Positions 11,601 to 24,879 are shown, counted from the first letter of the stretch. The stretch: 64,000 bases of DNA from Rhyacichthys aspro (GCA_036850595.1 CM072148.1:3442100-3506099); one strand, 5' to 3'. Numbers and translations: made by a program. Notes: generated by a model not told the origin, from the letters alone.

Positions 11601-12935
11601 TTGCTCCATAACAACTTGTAAACAACAACTTTATAATCTTCTAGTTCTTCATGTTTTTACTTTTTTTTTTTTTTTTTACTTGGCAGAGTCTCCAAAAAGT
11701 GAAACCATGACCTTATAAGTCCATTACCTGATTATTTTATTTTACTCTTGCATTTAGTTTTCAGTTTAATCTCCTAAAACTTATTATAACAGGAATCATC
11801 TGCGAAAAAATTAATCAAGGATTTTAATAGATGAGAATGATCAGTCCACAGCAGGATTTTGTCCAATCACAGCTCACTTCAGGTAAAAAGGAGCGCTCCC
11901 ATTGGTCGACACTGATGTCAACAACGAAGGAACAAGGAAATAAACCAAGGAAATGGGTTATTCTGTTAAAAATACGTCTTATTTTACAGAGAAACAGCTC
12001 AAAAAAAGATCAAAATAGAGAAACAGGCAGAAAATTAAACATGAATAAATGTTGGCAATACTTCGACGCAGATAATTTAACAGAGATGATCTACAATTTC
12101 CTATTTTTGTGACATCTATTATGAACTGGATATTATCAATTGCTACGCTAACTTTACATTAGCGCTCTGCTGGTTTCCTGTGGTTTCACGCTTTACAAAT
12201 GACGCACAACAAATTTCATACACCCTTTGACAATTCCAACCATAATAACCTCGCCCTCACACTTTTTCCATTCTCTCACACATTTTTAATGGAAAAACTG
12301 AGTCATTTTATCACCATCGTCCATTGAACGCTAATCTAATAAATGTTATCACAGCCTCAGAGGATGTGAACACGAGGCTTTTTTATACACAGCCCACACA
12401 TTCACTTACAGCCCGACCTCACAATTTGCGTGACATATTTGCCACGATGCCATTAAAACCCGGCCTCTTTCATGAAAACATTAGCTTTCGTTAGCGTGCC
12501 AGGTGACGGCTCATACATGACTCGGTGAACGGTGCCAAAAGTCTTGCATAACGATGAGTTCTCGATGAATGAGGGGATAGAATTTGTTTATGTGAGAGTC
12601 CGGGGGCCTCCAAATGTCTCCCGGCTACTAGGACAGGACGAAAAAATGGGATTAGGAAGGCACTCCATCCAAAAAAAGCAAGGTGTTAGCTTCAGGGCTC
12701 AAAAGATGTGACCAGAAACAGCCACCACAGAACTTTACTCAGACTGAGGTTAGAGCGGAAAAATACCTCAATATTCTTTTTAGTACAGTTTTTAAAACTC
12801 TAATTACTGGTGCAAATGTGTCCCAACATTGTCCCCGAGCCTTGTGTCCCATTTATGCTCCGAGAGTGACAGCAAAAAGGCAAGCCACTGCACTGTCTCC
12901 TTTTATGCAGAACCCGAGTAAAATTAAAAGATCAG
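8603..12935. other. Gene-free stretch, copy A
   Basis: No exon is recognised on either strand. About 9720-10740 is nearly identical to copy B, apart from a 4-base ATAC insertion in B near 48056, and looks like constrained or recently homogenised DNA. About 11580-12050 is more diverged. Frames of 60-90 codons here are not preserved in length between the copies. Confidence 0.5.
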
Positions 12936-13018
12936 GTTAATTTAATTTAATTTAATTTAATTTAATTTAATTTAATTTAATTTAATTTAATTTAATTTAA
13001 TTTTATTTTATTTTATTA
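12936..13018. repeat. (TTTAA)n pentanucleotide microsatellite, copy A
   Basis: A long run of TTTAA units ending in TTTTA units. It is longer and purer than the copy B array. Confidence 0.95.
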
Positions 13019-13439
13019 TTTATTAATTATAGAAAATTTTTACCAACACAAAACAACTGTAAAGCAGCAGCAGTGAGCCCTCAGTGTGCAAATAAAACAG
13101 TTTAAGATACAGATACTTTTTCGTTTGATTCCCACTGCACAAAGTCTTTTTAAAAGACATTAAAAGCGCTCCCAGCTCGAGGCTAATTTGCACAAATCAA
13201 TAAAGTACACTGTGCTGCACTGTTTCTGTTGATCAGTTTCCCGTCTCTTCACTAAACCAAAGCATTCAGAGGTCAAATTATGCTTTCTCTGGTGTTTATT
13301 TTCTATTTCTAGTGTTTTTATCGTCTGGAGAGTCATCACAGTCATTATTGGAGCTGCTCTGGAGCTAGCAGCAGGATTAGCCACAACACAGTGTGCAGCA
13401 GGGTTAGAGAAACGTTAAATTTGATTTAGCTATAGCTAT

Positions 13440-13500
13440 TTTTGACACCGTCCAAAATTAAAAACTGAATTAATTCGATTTATTGCCCAGCCCTAGATCA
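13440..13500. mobile_element. Possible interspersed-repeat end, copy A
   Basis: The phrase TTCGATTTATTGCCCAGCC followed by CTAG resembles the terminal part of a repeat frequent in fish genomes. The evidence is a remembered motif only; no inverted repeat or target-site duplication was found. Confidence 0.25.
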
Positions 13501-16500
13501 AGTTAAAAAGAAAAAAAAAAGCACATGGCTAAATTGCATAAATAGATAGAAATATGTCATCTTAAACACACCATTTTTGTTTCAGTGCATGTACTGCTAA
13601 ACACAGACCCTCGTAAGGCTGAGGTGTCCCATTTATGCTCGATGCGTTGTACTTTTAGGAAGAGGCAAGACGTAAGAAACACAATTATATCCTGTAACAT
13701 ATAGTCAGCAAAAAAGGCAACAAAACGCTGAATAAGAAGCAACAAAACTCCAAATATTTAAAGTACAATCGGTCGAGAGATTAGTTCGAAAACTTTTAAA
13801 AGGTTTCAGTCTCGACTCAAACTAATTCTAACTCGGTGTTGACAGGTCTCATGATTTTAAATAAAGTCATTTTTGTGAAAATATCCTTCTAACTGAGCCT
13901 TTTTCACCAAAACTTACCGCTCCATGAGTTTGGTTTGTTTCCGGGAATCTCTTCCAATGAATCCCACCCTTGTTTTAGTCTTGATTACATCTCAATCTCT
14001 AAAAGTCTCGGGTCATATTCTGGTCTCATCATGACTTGCTTCTTGGTTAATGTGGTCTTGACTGCAACACTAGCAAGAGCGCTGTAAAAAACACTGATTT
14101 GTCTAAGAGTGCTTCAGATAGAAATGCAGATAATTGAGATTGTAATGTGATCTTTTTGAGAGGCTTCCCAGTTCTAAGTGTACTATAACCAATAATAAAA
14201 TGAAGCAAGAGAGAAAGGCAGAGAGAAAATGGCATTAGCGAGTGATTATGTCCCTGGGTCACTATTTGCGTGTATTGTGTTTATGAATGAAGCCGTGACA
14301 GGCGTAGATGATGGGACTCCCGGGAGGTTTAATCTCATCACTGCTGAGCTATTTCCAGAGACTAGGAAGAGCAAAAACAAAGCACAAACGGTCGGAATAA
14401 AGCTGGCATCGTGAAAGGAATCTGCCGGTGTCGCTTTGTGAATGACTGGAATGAGTTTGATCGCGGAAAAACATGGACGTTTGACACGATTCGGTGAAAA
14501 GCAACTGTGTTTGACATCATTTAGATTGAAAAAAGCACAGAGTTGGGCATGGGTTTAGAAGGCAAACAATAGGGATAAAAAAGGCTCTGTCAGGGGCTTT
14601 GAGAAATAATTGAAATGGTTTAGTATGAAAGGTTGAAAAGCAATGTTTTTCCATAATTTTGCATGAACTGACTGTCAAGACATAGAAAATGGCACTGAAC
14701 ATGTCGCGTATCAGATACTTTTTGGCACAGAATCTGATAAAAAAAAAGGATCAGCCTAAAATCAAACATGTTCTAAACCTGGAACCATGATAATCCACAC
14801 TGAGTCTTCAATACAAATCTACCACGAGTTTTCTATGAAGTGAACAAACCTGATAAACCTGGTCCAGAGCAGGTTTAAGGTCAGCTTTAGTCCAAACATT
14901 TAATAAACTGGAGAAATCACAAAAGCTCTCATTTTACATCCACCCTTCTAAAGTTTAATCAGATTCATGAACTTTACAAACCACTAAAACCAGAAAAACG
15001 AGGAGATATATAATGGGGCTGGCAGTTTGTTTTAATATTTAATACATGTATTAATATTACAGTCCTAAATATCACATGTGTTTTACACTTTTGTGCATGA
15101 CAGTCTTCTTGTTTGTGGTGATATTTAATTAAAGACAGTCTTCACAGAGCGTTTCTTCATTTAAACTGAGTCATCATTAGATTCAATTGGATGATCTCAT
15201 GTGCACTTTGTGATGAATTGAGGCAAAATGCAACGAATTTACTTGGTTTAGTTTCTCCTCTTCTCGCTCAGCTTTGTTTATTTGATGATTGAGAAGGTGG
15301 CGTATCTTCACAGCAGTTTTTGATTGAGACTGGATTGAATCAACACTTGATTTCAACAGGAGCAACGTGGCATTATTGCATCTTATCAAGTCTTGGAGCT
15401 GAGTCTAGACTAACACTTAAGACCCAACTCCCAACAACTTTTATAAAGCAAGCCCTTTGTGTTCGGTGATGAATTATGGAGAGTGTTTATTAAACTCAAA
15501 ATGCTGTGTTTGGTTTGTTTTTGTTGAAGGTCAGTGCCTTAAGTATCTGACACTGGTTGAATAATTATAAGAGGAGAGCAAAAAATACTAAAACTCTTCA
15601 TATTAAGACTAAATAACCTTTCTAAAGTGGTGATATCTCCAGAATAAAATGTTTTTCCACTTGGTCCGGCCCTTGGGAAAACTCATGTTTGAAGCTACTT
15701 CTGTGGACAGCTACTGACAGCTACTGTCTGGACAATTCCTGTTTTATTCCTGATGTGTGTGTGTTTCTTTACACTTCAGAAACCGTAAGGACACTCAGGC
15801 CATGTAAAAATCCCTTCTTTTTCTTTCTGCCAACCCAAGCTCTGAAATATGCAAGCTTTTCTAAATCCAAAATGTTTACTTTCAACAATTCACAGCCATT
15901 TAAACTGTGAATTGTTTTTTGTTTAGGATCTCGTTTTTTATCCTTATGTTTGCAAATGTAGCATTGATGAACACAAGCTCTTATTAATCTTTACGTTACT
16001 CTTTTAATTTACTGTTTTATTTCTAATGTTTGCTGTGAATCATTAAAAAAAAGCAAGTACATTCAACTTGGTTTCGAAAGACCTATTTGTTGAAAAATTA
16101 AAGACAGGATCTTCACAGTGACGTGAAATGGATTTACTGTTGAAGAAGCATGAAATCACACTGCAGACATTAGCAATAAAACAGTGGGATTTGTTGAAAA
16201 GCAAGAACATTGGACGTGGGTTTGTTGGGAATAAAACAGGGATCCAAAAGAAATAAATACATCAAAAGCTTTGTAATGGTTTTTGGTTTTGGAAAAGCTT
16301 GTGTATTTGGTGTGGCAGAAAGAAAAAGAAAGGGTTTTTACATGTTTGAAGGTGGATTTATTGTTACAGAAGCCTAAAAAAACACACATATTAAGAATAA
16401 AGTTGGGGTTCTGAAGACATTATGCACCAGTCGCTGGAAGAGTTGGAAATGGTTAAACACGAGCTAAACTGAGACCGTATTAAAGCATATTTTTTACTGT

Positions 16501-17235
16501 TTTGTTTGTGAGAAAATCAAAAAGAAGGGATGTTCACAACGACCCGAAATGGCTTTTACTGGAACAGAAACGTGAAGTAGAATCCGCGCAGAGGAAAAGA
16601 ACACGAATGCACCGTCAACTTCAGCTTCTCCAGGGCATGGATGCAGCGGCTGATTGAACAGAGCACAACACCACCTTCAGACGGAGCTCTAACGGTGACA
16701 GTTCGCTCCTGCTCAGCTCCAGCACAAAGCCGGGTTTAGATGAGGCTGGATAGTGACATCACGGCGGTTTCTGTGGGTCCAGATTATTCCCCAGCTCCTG
16801 ATACGCAGCTCTATTTATCGACACGTGCCTTTGGTAAGTGCTTTTAGCAGATGATGGGCTTTTCTGTTTGGAGAGATTTTCCTTCAGGGCCCAGGTTTCC
16901 AAACAATAAGCTTCATTCACTCGGGGTATTAAGAAAGTTTAGTTTAATGGTCACAGCTGAATTGCATTGGCACATAGACTAAAAGTGTGTTATGTGACGC
17001 GTTGAGCATGATGTTTGCTGTTTGACTCACCCTTACTTCTTTTGGCCTTTTTATATTTGAGCAAATACTAAAACAAAATGATGTGTGATTATGTAGAAGT
17101 GGTGATGCTGCAGTAAAAGTTATAAAGAAAGGAAACATTGAAAGTTTGAGGGTGGTTGTATTTTAAATGTTGTCTTGGCCAGGACTCTCTTGAAAATGAG
17201 ATTTGTAAAGTCAATGGGAGCTTACTGGTTAAATA
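13501..17235. other. Gene-free stretch, copy A
   Basis: No exon is recognised. About 14600-15420 is one of the most diverged parts against copy B, with several indels (a segment near 15310-15400 is largely missing from B). About 16390-17060 is close to identical and GC-richer. Confidence 0.5.
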
Positions 17236-17262
17236 AAGAAAAAAGAAGAAGAAGAAGAAGAT
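17236..17262. repeat. (GAA)n microsatellite, copy A
   Basis: A short A-run followed by about six AAG units. Copy B has only two or three (54941-54957). Confidence 0.85.
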
Positions 17263-17447
17263 AGTAGGTTTAGCAACAAAAAAGAAAAGAAGAATTTTCA
17301 CAATATCCTGAAGTCGACTTTTTTTTTCAATTCATTATAAAAAAACACAACATAAACACAAATATTTGCGTTAACTCTCCATGATTTAATATAATCTACG
17401 GACACGGAGGGGATCGGGGACTGTTACCACACATTCCACCCGCAATA

Positions 17448-17490
17448 TTCAATTTAACTTTATTAATCGAGAGGAAATTCAATTGTTAGG
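17448..17490 (+). mobile_element. Possible LINE/SINE 3'-end relic, copy A
   Basis: CTTTATTAATCGAGAGGAA and the following ATTCAATTG closely resemble the 'tttattaatcccagagggaaattcaa' phrase at the 3' ends of widespread teleost retroelements. Only this short core is recognisable. Confidence 0.4.
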
Positions 17491-18440
17491 TCTCTTCAAA
17501 TAAATTAAAATGCTACTGGCTGCTCTCCTTTGTTCAAACTCAAAGCAGGGAACGATAGTCCACCGAGGTGCCTCCTATTGTAGAATCTTTACATTTAATT
17601 TGGGTTCACAGTAGACAATGACAATCAAGTGTCTTATGAATAAGCCCCTTTGTCCAATGTCAAGCACTTTTTCTCGTTTTCTTGTTTTTTTCCTTCCTCC
17701 AATAAAACAGAATCTGCCAACAGCTACACATTCTCAAGTAAGTATTTTGCCTTAGCTTTATTTAAGGAAAGATTAATGAGTTTCTGTTTTGGAAAGCACT
17801 GTGCGATAATATCCTGTGGGGTTTAGCAGTGGGACGCATCCCAAGTGAGATTTCACCAACACCTCAGCTCCACTTAACGCTTAACCTTGTTAAACTAAAG
17901 ACAGCAGCCCAACAAGCTTCACTCTGAAATCGCCAACCAGCTCTTTTTACAGCAACAACTGCAATTCTGAGCATCATGTGTTGTGAAAATACCTGTCTGC
18001 CGCACTTACTTGCCGTAGTCAGAGAGCGGAGATGACAAAAGACCACGGGTGGTGTCACAGTGGATGTCAGCCGGGCCCCCACAGCTGGTGGCCTGACACA
18101 GCCTGACAGGTCCAGTCACGTCTCCACATAAAGCCCCTCAGACAACTTGTCCAATGTCATGTTGTCAATCTGATTACACAATCCTTATGTGTCACGAAGC
18201 GGTGGCTAAACACGACAGGAAAATGAAGCTATTTGTGAAAGCCGCATGAGAACAAACCGCTTTTATGTTCCTCCAAAGTAAAAGTGGTGTATGTGAGATA
18301 AACAGGTGTAAGTGGCTGCATATTCAAACAGAGATGAGTGTAAGAAAGCGTCTGGTTATTTTACACATCACTCCAGTCTCATTTGTCTTTCTGATGTCAA
18401 ATTTGCACATCGTATCCTTGTTTTACGTTTTTTTTTTTTC

Positions 18441-18560
18441 CCAGATTAGTTTATTTGGAAGGGGACAATGCAATTTCATATGACACATGATTAAACGTGA
18501 GTTATAATTAAGAGGAACTGCACAAATACAGAACAAAAAGATCATTACAAACAACTGAAC
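18441..18560. mobile_element. Possible retroelement-derived repeat, copy A
   Basis: CCAGATTAGTTTATTTGG followed by AAGGGGACAATGCA resembles a fish repeat with the phrase 'gattagtttatttgaaagggacaatg'. A T-run precedes it. It is decayed and non-coding. Confidence 0.4.
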
Positions 18561-21533
18561 AACTGTAGCAATAAAAGCAAAGTAAAGTTCACATCAGAAA
18601 CAACAGGTCGCTACTCCTCGACTGCTTTGGTTAAAAACAAATGCACAACCTGACCGAGTGTCTCCAGCTCTATTGACGAACACTGGGCGATTGTGCGGGG
18701 GGCGGTGTGCTCGCCGTGGGCCCGACGTGGCTGCTGAGGTTTACTGTAAGCAGCTGCTCCACTCCAGCTCTGGAACTCAGCTACAAACGTGCTCAAGCGA
18801 AAAGGAAAACTCAACATAGTATTTGCACTTCGGAGCATCCGACTTAACGACGACTGACAACTGGAACATGAAAATAGGACGATGTGGGTCTACAAAGAGC
18901 ACACAAAGTCCTGAATGAATAATGCTGCTGTATCTGAGTCATCGAAGTCTATTATGTTTCAGCCGCAGCTTATTTTGGGTCTGACACTGTGTTAAAATAC
19001 CTTTAACACCTACAACTAAAAACACTAACAAATCAAACAACTGTTCTCCAAAATGTAAAGCTTTTGCCAGTTCCTGAGACTGTTATCTTTAACTACAGCA
19101 CGGTTATAGTCATTTCAGACTCGATTTAGGAAAGTGGCAGGACACAGACGAACAGGGACTTTGTTTATTTATGCAAATGAGCTGTGCTTCAGAGGGTTTT
19201 GCATTATTTAAGACGACTGTGTGGTGTGTAAATCATATTAGTCCTGGTCTAAGGAGACAGAGGGATCAAATTAAACAGTATCTGACCTAAAGTGCTTTAC
19301 TTTCACTGTGAGGGTAATGCAAACCGCTCTTGTTTTGTTTTTGTTTTGAGTGTTAAAAGAAATTCAAAACATTTCAAGTACACTTTTGCAATATTAGCAA
19401 ATGAAAAATAGCAATTCAAAGCATAAATCATCTAAAAAACACACTTCTTGTGTTAGCGTAGCCTTCAGGGAAGCTGTTATACAAATGTTCTCGGAAATGA
19501 AGCTAATATCACCGCAATCTACATCAAAAGTAAGACCACACTTCACATTTGTGTCATGTGAGTCACACGCTGAGATAGGTGAACACTTGTTTTCCAGAGG
19601 GACAGTGGGTGGGAGTGAGGTCATGAGTGACCTACAGCAGCAGCGTCCCGTGGCGGGCCGAGGTGTCCCGCTGTTCAACACCAACAGGATCTGTGTTTGC
19701 TGATCCAGGATCTGCCCACAGCTCAGGGGAACCACTCCAGGCGGAATATCCACGGATTCAATTACATTACATGCACTACTTTGTATGTAATGTTTTTATT
19801 TTCATTTCTGCAGAATGACTCATCAGAAGTGAGTCCACGTGTTTGAAAAACTTCCAAAATCACACACGGACGCACGAACTTCCGGAAAATGGGACAAAAA
19901 AGGAGAGAATGGAGGAGAGTTCGTTGGACACAAAGCAGACAAAGCTGTGGGCTCAGTGTTCCACAGGTGATCCCGGCGGAGGGGCAGGGGTGTGAAAGGC
20001 TGGACCCAGTGGGGGGCTGATGGCTTGACCTAGATACTCAGACACATTTACAGTTCAGCCAGGACATGCAGCACGACTCTGAATACACAACTGTTGGACC
20101 GCTGCTTCTGACCTCAGATCCACAAAACACAGAAGAATAGTGAGAAAAAAACAGTCTCTCTCTGCATTTGTCGTCAGAAACATGTGTGTAATGTGTGTTT
20201 ATGTCTTTATTTGGGATTGTTGGTCTTCAATGCTTCCTTTCGCATGAACTGAATGACGTTATTCATAAGAAATAAAAAAAAATGGAAAGTTATAAAAGTG
20301 TTAAGATCAGGGAAGTGACGCTATCAATCCAGAAATTCACTCTTTATATTTGAACACACTGTGGAGAGCCTGAGAAAACAATAAAAGAATCATAAAGAAG
20401 CCTATCTATATTATTATTTGTATTCTATAAAAAGAAGCCATTAAATAGAAAACAGAAAATGAAATACTATTGAATCCCCAGACGGTTTCTTGAAAGGGAG
20501 TCAGTGGGAGCCAGACAGCACTGACTTCCTTAAAAGCATCATCGTCATAGCAACTGAATTCATGGTCCACTATTTTGTCAATAGAAAGAAATGTTTTGAA
20601 GGATTAGGTTTACATTTAGAAATGATGTATTAATAGAGAATCCCCTGTTTCCACGTGTTTCAATGATGTCAATGATATGATCAGGTTTTGATTGATTAGT
20701 TGTCTATTATCTATATCCACTTCACTTGATTTACTGAATTTACTCACACTGTTGTAAGCTTTGCAGGAGCTATTTCAGTTTTTATTCAGGCGAGTCCTGT
20801 CTCTTCACTTTGTCTGAAGAGTAAGAGTGTGAAGGGCTTTATTTCTTTCTTTTTTTTCTTTTTTTTTTTTAGTAAAAGTTCCATCATAAATTTGTTATAT
20901 AAATGTTTTTGCTTAAGTTAGTCTTGATCAAGACACGAGTTTATGAAGTTGAATGTAAATATTGCCAAATGTCAAAGCGGAAAATGTCGATGAAAACACA
21001 CAAGAAATACTGCATCTGATGGAAATAAATATTAAAATGCAACAACCCAAGTCTTGATGCTGTGATATGACTCAGGACTTTCACAAAACCAACACAAATC
21101 ATGTTAATGTTGAGGATGGCATCGAAAATATCCACAAAAAAGACCAAGTCTGCTGCATTAAACTTCTTAAAAACTCTATCTTTTTTTCCAGTTTTTGCAA
21201 AATTCAAGTGTAACTCTCAGACTCAGACAAAGTCAGACCAGTTTTTTTTCTTAAACTGAACAGAACCAAACAAAACCCAAGTCATACATAGTCTTCCATC
21301 TGTGCAACAATCTCCAAATGTGCTTCTGTGCCTGCTTGGCTCCGTTACTGTTCCTCTAATGACTCCAAACCGTCTGTGTTCCTTTCCACACATTGCTTCA
21401 TTTCCTCAAGACAAAGTGAAAATCTGCTGCAACAACAACAAAAGTCATGTTTGTTACGTAAGAGCATAAACACTGCAGCGTGAAGACAGAGCTCTACTGT
21501 ATAAATGAACGGAGTACTGTCTGTGGACGGTCA
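18561..21533. other. Gene-free stretch, copy A right end
   Basis: No exon is recognised. The sequence is very similar to copy B throughout, with small indels (for example near 21338-21375, shorter in B). The minus-strand frames at 18611-18838 and 19394-19753 keep their length in copy B, but most of the surrounding DNA is equally conserved, so this is not coding evidence. Confidence 0.5.
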
Positions 21534-21594
21534 NNNNNNNNNNNNNNNNNNNNNNNNNNNNNNNNNNNNNNNNNNNNNNNNNNNNNNNNNNNNN
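21534..21594. other. Assembly gap (61 N)
   Basis: Unsequenced bases directly end copy A. In copy B the same point is followed within about 55 bp by an 18-unit tandem array, a likely reason for the assembly break. The sequence right of the gap does not match the sequence right of copy B. Confidence 0.99.
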
Positions 21595-22206
21595 AGGAAA
21601 GATAACAGCTGTGACAAATGGAGCCTCACAAAGATGTAAAATTAAATTAAACATTAATTTATATGTGAAAAATCATTTATGGTGGCTACAAAGAACAAGA
21701 TCAACATAAAATAAAATGGGTTAAAATTATGTTAGAGGCACATAATAATTATGAATCGAACCATTAGGGAAATTAAAATCATAAAACACACACACACAGT
21801 ACAATTTGGTATCAATTTTATCCATAAAAGCTCAAAGTTAAAAGAATTAAATTAAATTTTTATTTCTAATTCTGTAGGAGTCTGGAGTTCAAATTGCTTT
21901 CTTAGATAAACATACAATAAGTCAATAAAAAAAACTATCTTATGTGTCCTGATGGGAAGAGTTTGAGCAGCGTTTCTGTTTCTGTTGCATCAGGTTCTGC
22001 AGTCTGTCCTGATTCAGCGACTCTAGAGGCAAATCAAGCCTTGTCCGGGGCAAATAGTGCAGCCCTGGTGTATTTAGATGCCCTCGGATCAGGTTGCCCT
22101 CAGATCGGTGGTTGTAGTTTCCAAATGTGGGAAAAAGAAAGTAAGCTGCACTAAAAGTTTAAACAGAAAACGATAACTGTTTTTGACATTTAGTGTGAAC
22201 ACGACT
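21595..22206. other. Gene-free single-copy stretch
   Basis: AT-rich DNA with a short CA run near 21788-21798. No exon is recognised. It has no counterpart elsewhere in the window. Confidence 0.55.
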
Positions 22207-22773
22207 GGTTCTAAACTTGACCCTGTTTCTTGAGTGATTCTTAAAAGTGTTGCTCCTTGTTAACCCTTGGATTAGGGTTGGGGTCCCTTCATTTCATGCT
22301 CCACCTGAGTCCCTCGGGAAAAACCTCTTTAAACATTGCCATTGAAATATGATGTGCCAACTTATTTTTTGCCGTTATTCATTTCAGTCCTCATTATACG
22401 TAATAAATATTTATGGTTTTTCAAAATTATTAAATTCCGGTTTTAGCAATTAATTCTCTATATTTGTGTGTTTCTAAAATTTATAAATAATAGGTAATTC
22501 TTATAGTTTGAATGTTGTTAATAGTAAGAAAATAGAAACAGAAATGGACCCAAACGTGACCCTTGGGGAACACCATCAGTTGTTTCATAAACTGTTTTTT
22601 GTGTAAAAAAATATAATAAAAAGAGAAAAGGTCCTAAACTTGACCCTTGGGGAACACCTGAAGAACAGAGGGCTGCTATTTTTAGGTAATTCTTAAGACA
22701 ACATTGACAATACTGGGTTTAAACATAATATTGTAAACATAAACGGTCCTAAACTTGACCCTTGGGGGACACC
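22207..22773 (-). repeat. Irregular repeat of a GVPQGS-like motif
   Basis: The phrase CTAAACTTGACCCTTGGGG, or a close variant, occurs at 22547-22574, 22630-22658 and 22745-22773, with a weaker version at 22207-22225. On the minus strand the three strong copies read G-V-P-Q-G-S-x-L-G-P, like a conserved reverse-transcriptase block of non-LTR elements. The bases between them do not continue such a frame. It could be a diverged minisatellite whose unit includes this phrase, or fragments of LINEs. Confidence 0.45.
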
Positions 22774-24019
22774 ATTATCGGCCGCTAATTCTTACCTAAA
22801 ATAAAAATTCCTAGACATAGAGTAATAGTTTAGATATTGCCCTTTATTTTTTCAGAACCTGTTTGTTTCTGCTTTTGTACCGGGTTAAAACATCAGACAC
22901 CTTCCCGACTTGCTAATTGCTAATTCAAGGAGAAATTGTGCGTTATTTACTTCAAGATTAAATGCCCTGAGATCTTAAAAAAAGGAATACTATCCTGTTT
23001 GTGTGCGCTTCAAGAACAGGAGATGAATGAGCAGCTTTACATCAGCGACTGCATCATCTAATTCATGTCCGGGCCACACCTGCAGCTGCGAACGTCCCAC
23101 AGTAATAAGAAAGATAAGACCAGTGTGCGTCGTCGGAGCGCTACTGAAACACTATTACTCTGCTGAGAGGCTCCATATTGGCTTCTCCGCCGCTATCCAC
23201 TGATGAAATAATCCAGGCAAACACACATTCTTATTAATACAAAAAATGATTATCCGAAAATATGCTACGCTGTGTTATTTTCTCCATCTAATCTCTTCTG
23301 TCTCTGCACAAACTCGCATTATTTCTATTTCAGAATGGTTTAATATCAGCGAATCTCATATTGTCTCGGTTCTAAATCATATAAAAGACAAATTGTGAAA
23401 CAAAAATGAAACACGGTGCACTGTTTAATAGATGGAATGCTTTCTAATACGTTCAGTGTGTTATTAAAAATGTGGTGAGATCATCATAATTCTGATCTAA
23501 TCCAGTCTTATTACATCACAGGATCAATCCCAGAGAGGGAACAGTGTCATGCAGCTGGTGTTTGAAGGGAACATGTGTCGTGCATGACTTTACTGTATGT
23601 TTTGGTTCAGTCATGAGCAAGATTCTCAAATGTAATGTGTGTTTTCGTCAAATATAAAGCAGTAATGTAAAATGTTACGAGACAAACACGTTGCAAAGTG
23701 TTTAATATTGAAAGTGAGGAAAATTAGTCATAGTTTTTGAGTTTTGTTTCTGTTTATTGTGTCTTTTATGAACAAACGACAAGCACCAGTTTGGATGGAG
23801 ATAGTAAACAGACAGAGCAATTTCTCAGAGGATTTCCAAGATTTCAGAAGCTACCACAGAGTAAAAACAGTCCTTAGCCTGATATAGGACACTTATATCT
23901 GACAAAATGGTTGGATATTGTATTGTTTTTACCAGTATATCCTATAACTTTGACTTTAACAGGAGGAAATACAAACCCATCTCCATTACCCATGATCCCT
24001 TACTCCCTCCACTCATGCT
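22774..24019. other. Gene-free single-copy stretch
   Basis: No exon or recognisable repeat. AT-rich, with scattered GC-richer parts at about 23030-23200. Confidence 0.5.
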
Positions 24020-24130
24020 CTTTGCTTCGTTAAGGTCCCAAACTCCTTTTCCATTCTTTTAAAAAGCAGCTAAAGACACTTGCTTTTAGTTGACTTGCCT
24101 TTTAACGTTTTATTCTTTACGGCTTTAACT
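24020..24130 (+). mobile_element. LINE (L2/CR1-like) ORF2 C-terminal relic
   Basis: The frame starting at 24058 reads FKKQLKTLAFS, a stop, then LAF and a second stop (24103-24105). This matches the 'FKxxLKTHLFxxAF' ending of fish L2/CR1-type reverse transcriptases as I know it. The in-frame TGA at 24091-24093 and the absence of upstream coding show a dead 5'-truncated copy. The following T-rich DNA fits a LINE 3' UTR. Confidence 0.5.
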
Positions 24131-24879
24131 TGTGTTTATATTTATTTTATGTCATCCTATATTTTCAGAATAGTGCACTTTGTGATTTTTATCTGAGAAT
24201 GGTTCTCTGCTGTATAAAAAAAGTTTATTTTCTTACTTAAACACTCTGGTGTGTGCACTCTATTTGACCCAAAACATGGAGAAAAACCTGGAAAACATTT
24301 TTGGCTCATGCACAAAATCCACAGCAGCAAAGAGTGACACGGCTTTAATAAAACATCCATGAATAGGACTCCCAGAACGGGAATGATATAAAATTTCCAT
24401 TCAAGTACTTCTTCTTCAGCCAACACATTGAAAGTTTTGTTATATGTAAAAATTAAAAGTGTTTTCTTATCAATTCCCCAAATAACAATATTCAAATTAT
24501 TACAAATTATATCAAGATTGTTTGACTCTGGGTATTGCCGCACAACATAATCATATTTCTTGAATTAATCGGCAGGACTTCTTCTTGCTTCAGCTTTTTT
24601 TTGTGTATTTGAGTCTCTTTTATGTCATATTTCTGCAGGTAACAATCGATCTTTGAATCCCGCTTCAGCTCGGTCTGATTAAGGATGTACACATTGTCAG
24701 CGCTCGTCCCAGACCGAGGTGTGGTAGTGTCTAAGAGGCTAACGCTGATTTTAATTACACCGTGTGATGAGAGCCAGGCCCTGAGGCTGGAGTTCGTCGG
24801 GGAATATCGCTGCGTTATCCACATAACTCTTCTCAAAGCTGGTGTTTACTTTCACGCTCGTCCAGCTCTTCTGCAGCGT
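24131..24879. other. Gene-free single-copy stretch
   Basis: No exon is recognised. The minus-strand frames of 109-128 codons here have no recognisable domain and no supporting splice pattern. Confidence 0.45.

Larger units (their letters stand above)
1..21533. repeat. Direct segmental duplication, copy A (left copy)
   Basis: This stretch is repeated in the same orientation at about 37850-59197. Anchor pairs seen by eye: 6/37854, 1326/39154, 3620/41389, 5639/43410, 7486/45264, 13160/50952, 16156/53854, 18611/56298, 20941/58624 and 21533/59197. Order and strand are kept throughout. Divergence is uneven: some blocks of 500 bp or more differ at only a few bases, others at several percent with indels. 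Examples of indels are 41 bp at about 1669-1709, present here and absent from B, and 22 bp near 567-588. The left end coincides with the window edge (bases 1-5 already mismatch at three positions), so the true left breakpoint is unknown. The right end is hidden by an assembly gap. It contains one mtnr1a terminal exon. Confidence 0.97.

Noticed and set aside
13160..13384. 74-codon minus-strand frame identical in both copies (50952-51176)
   Set aside because: The surrounding DNA is equally conserved, so identity is not coding evidence; no domain or splice context.
19394..19753. 119-codon minus-strand frame kept in both copies (57081-57440)
   Set aside because: Overlapping plus-strand frames are kept as well; differences do not favour silent positions; no recognisable domain.
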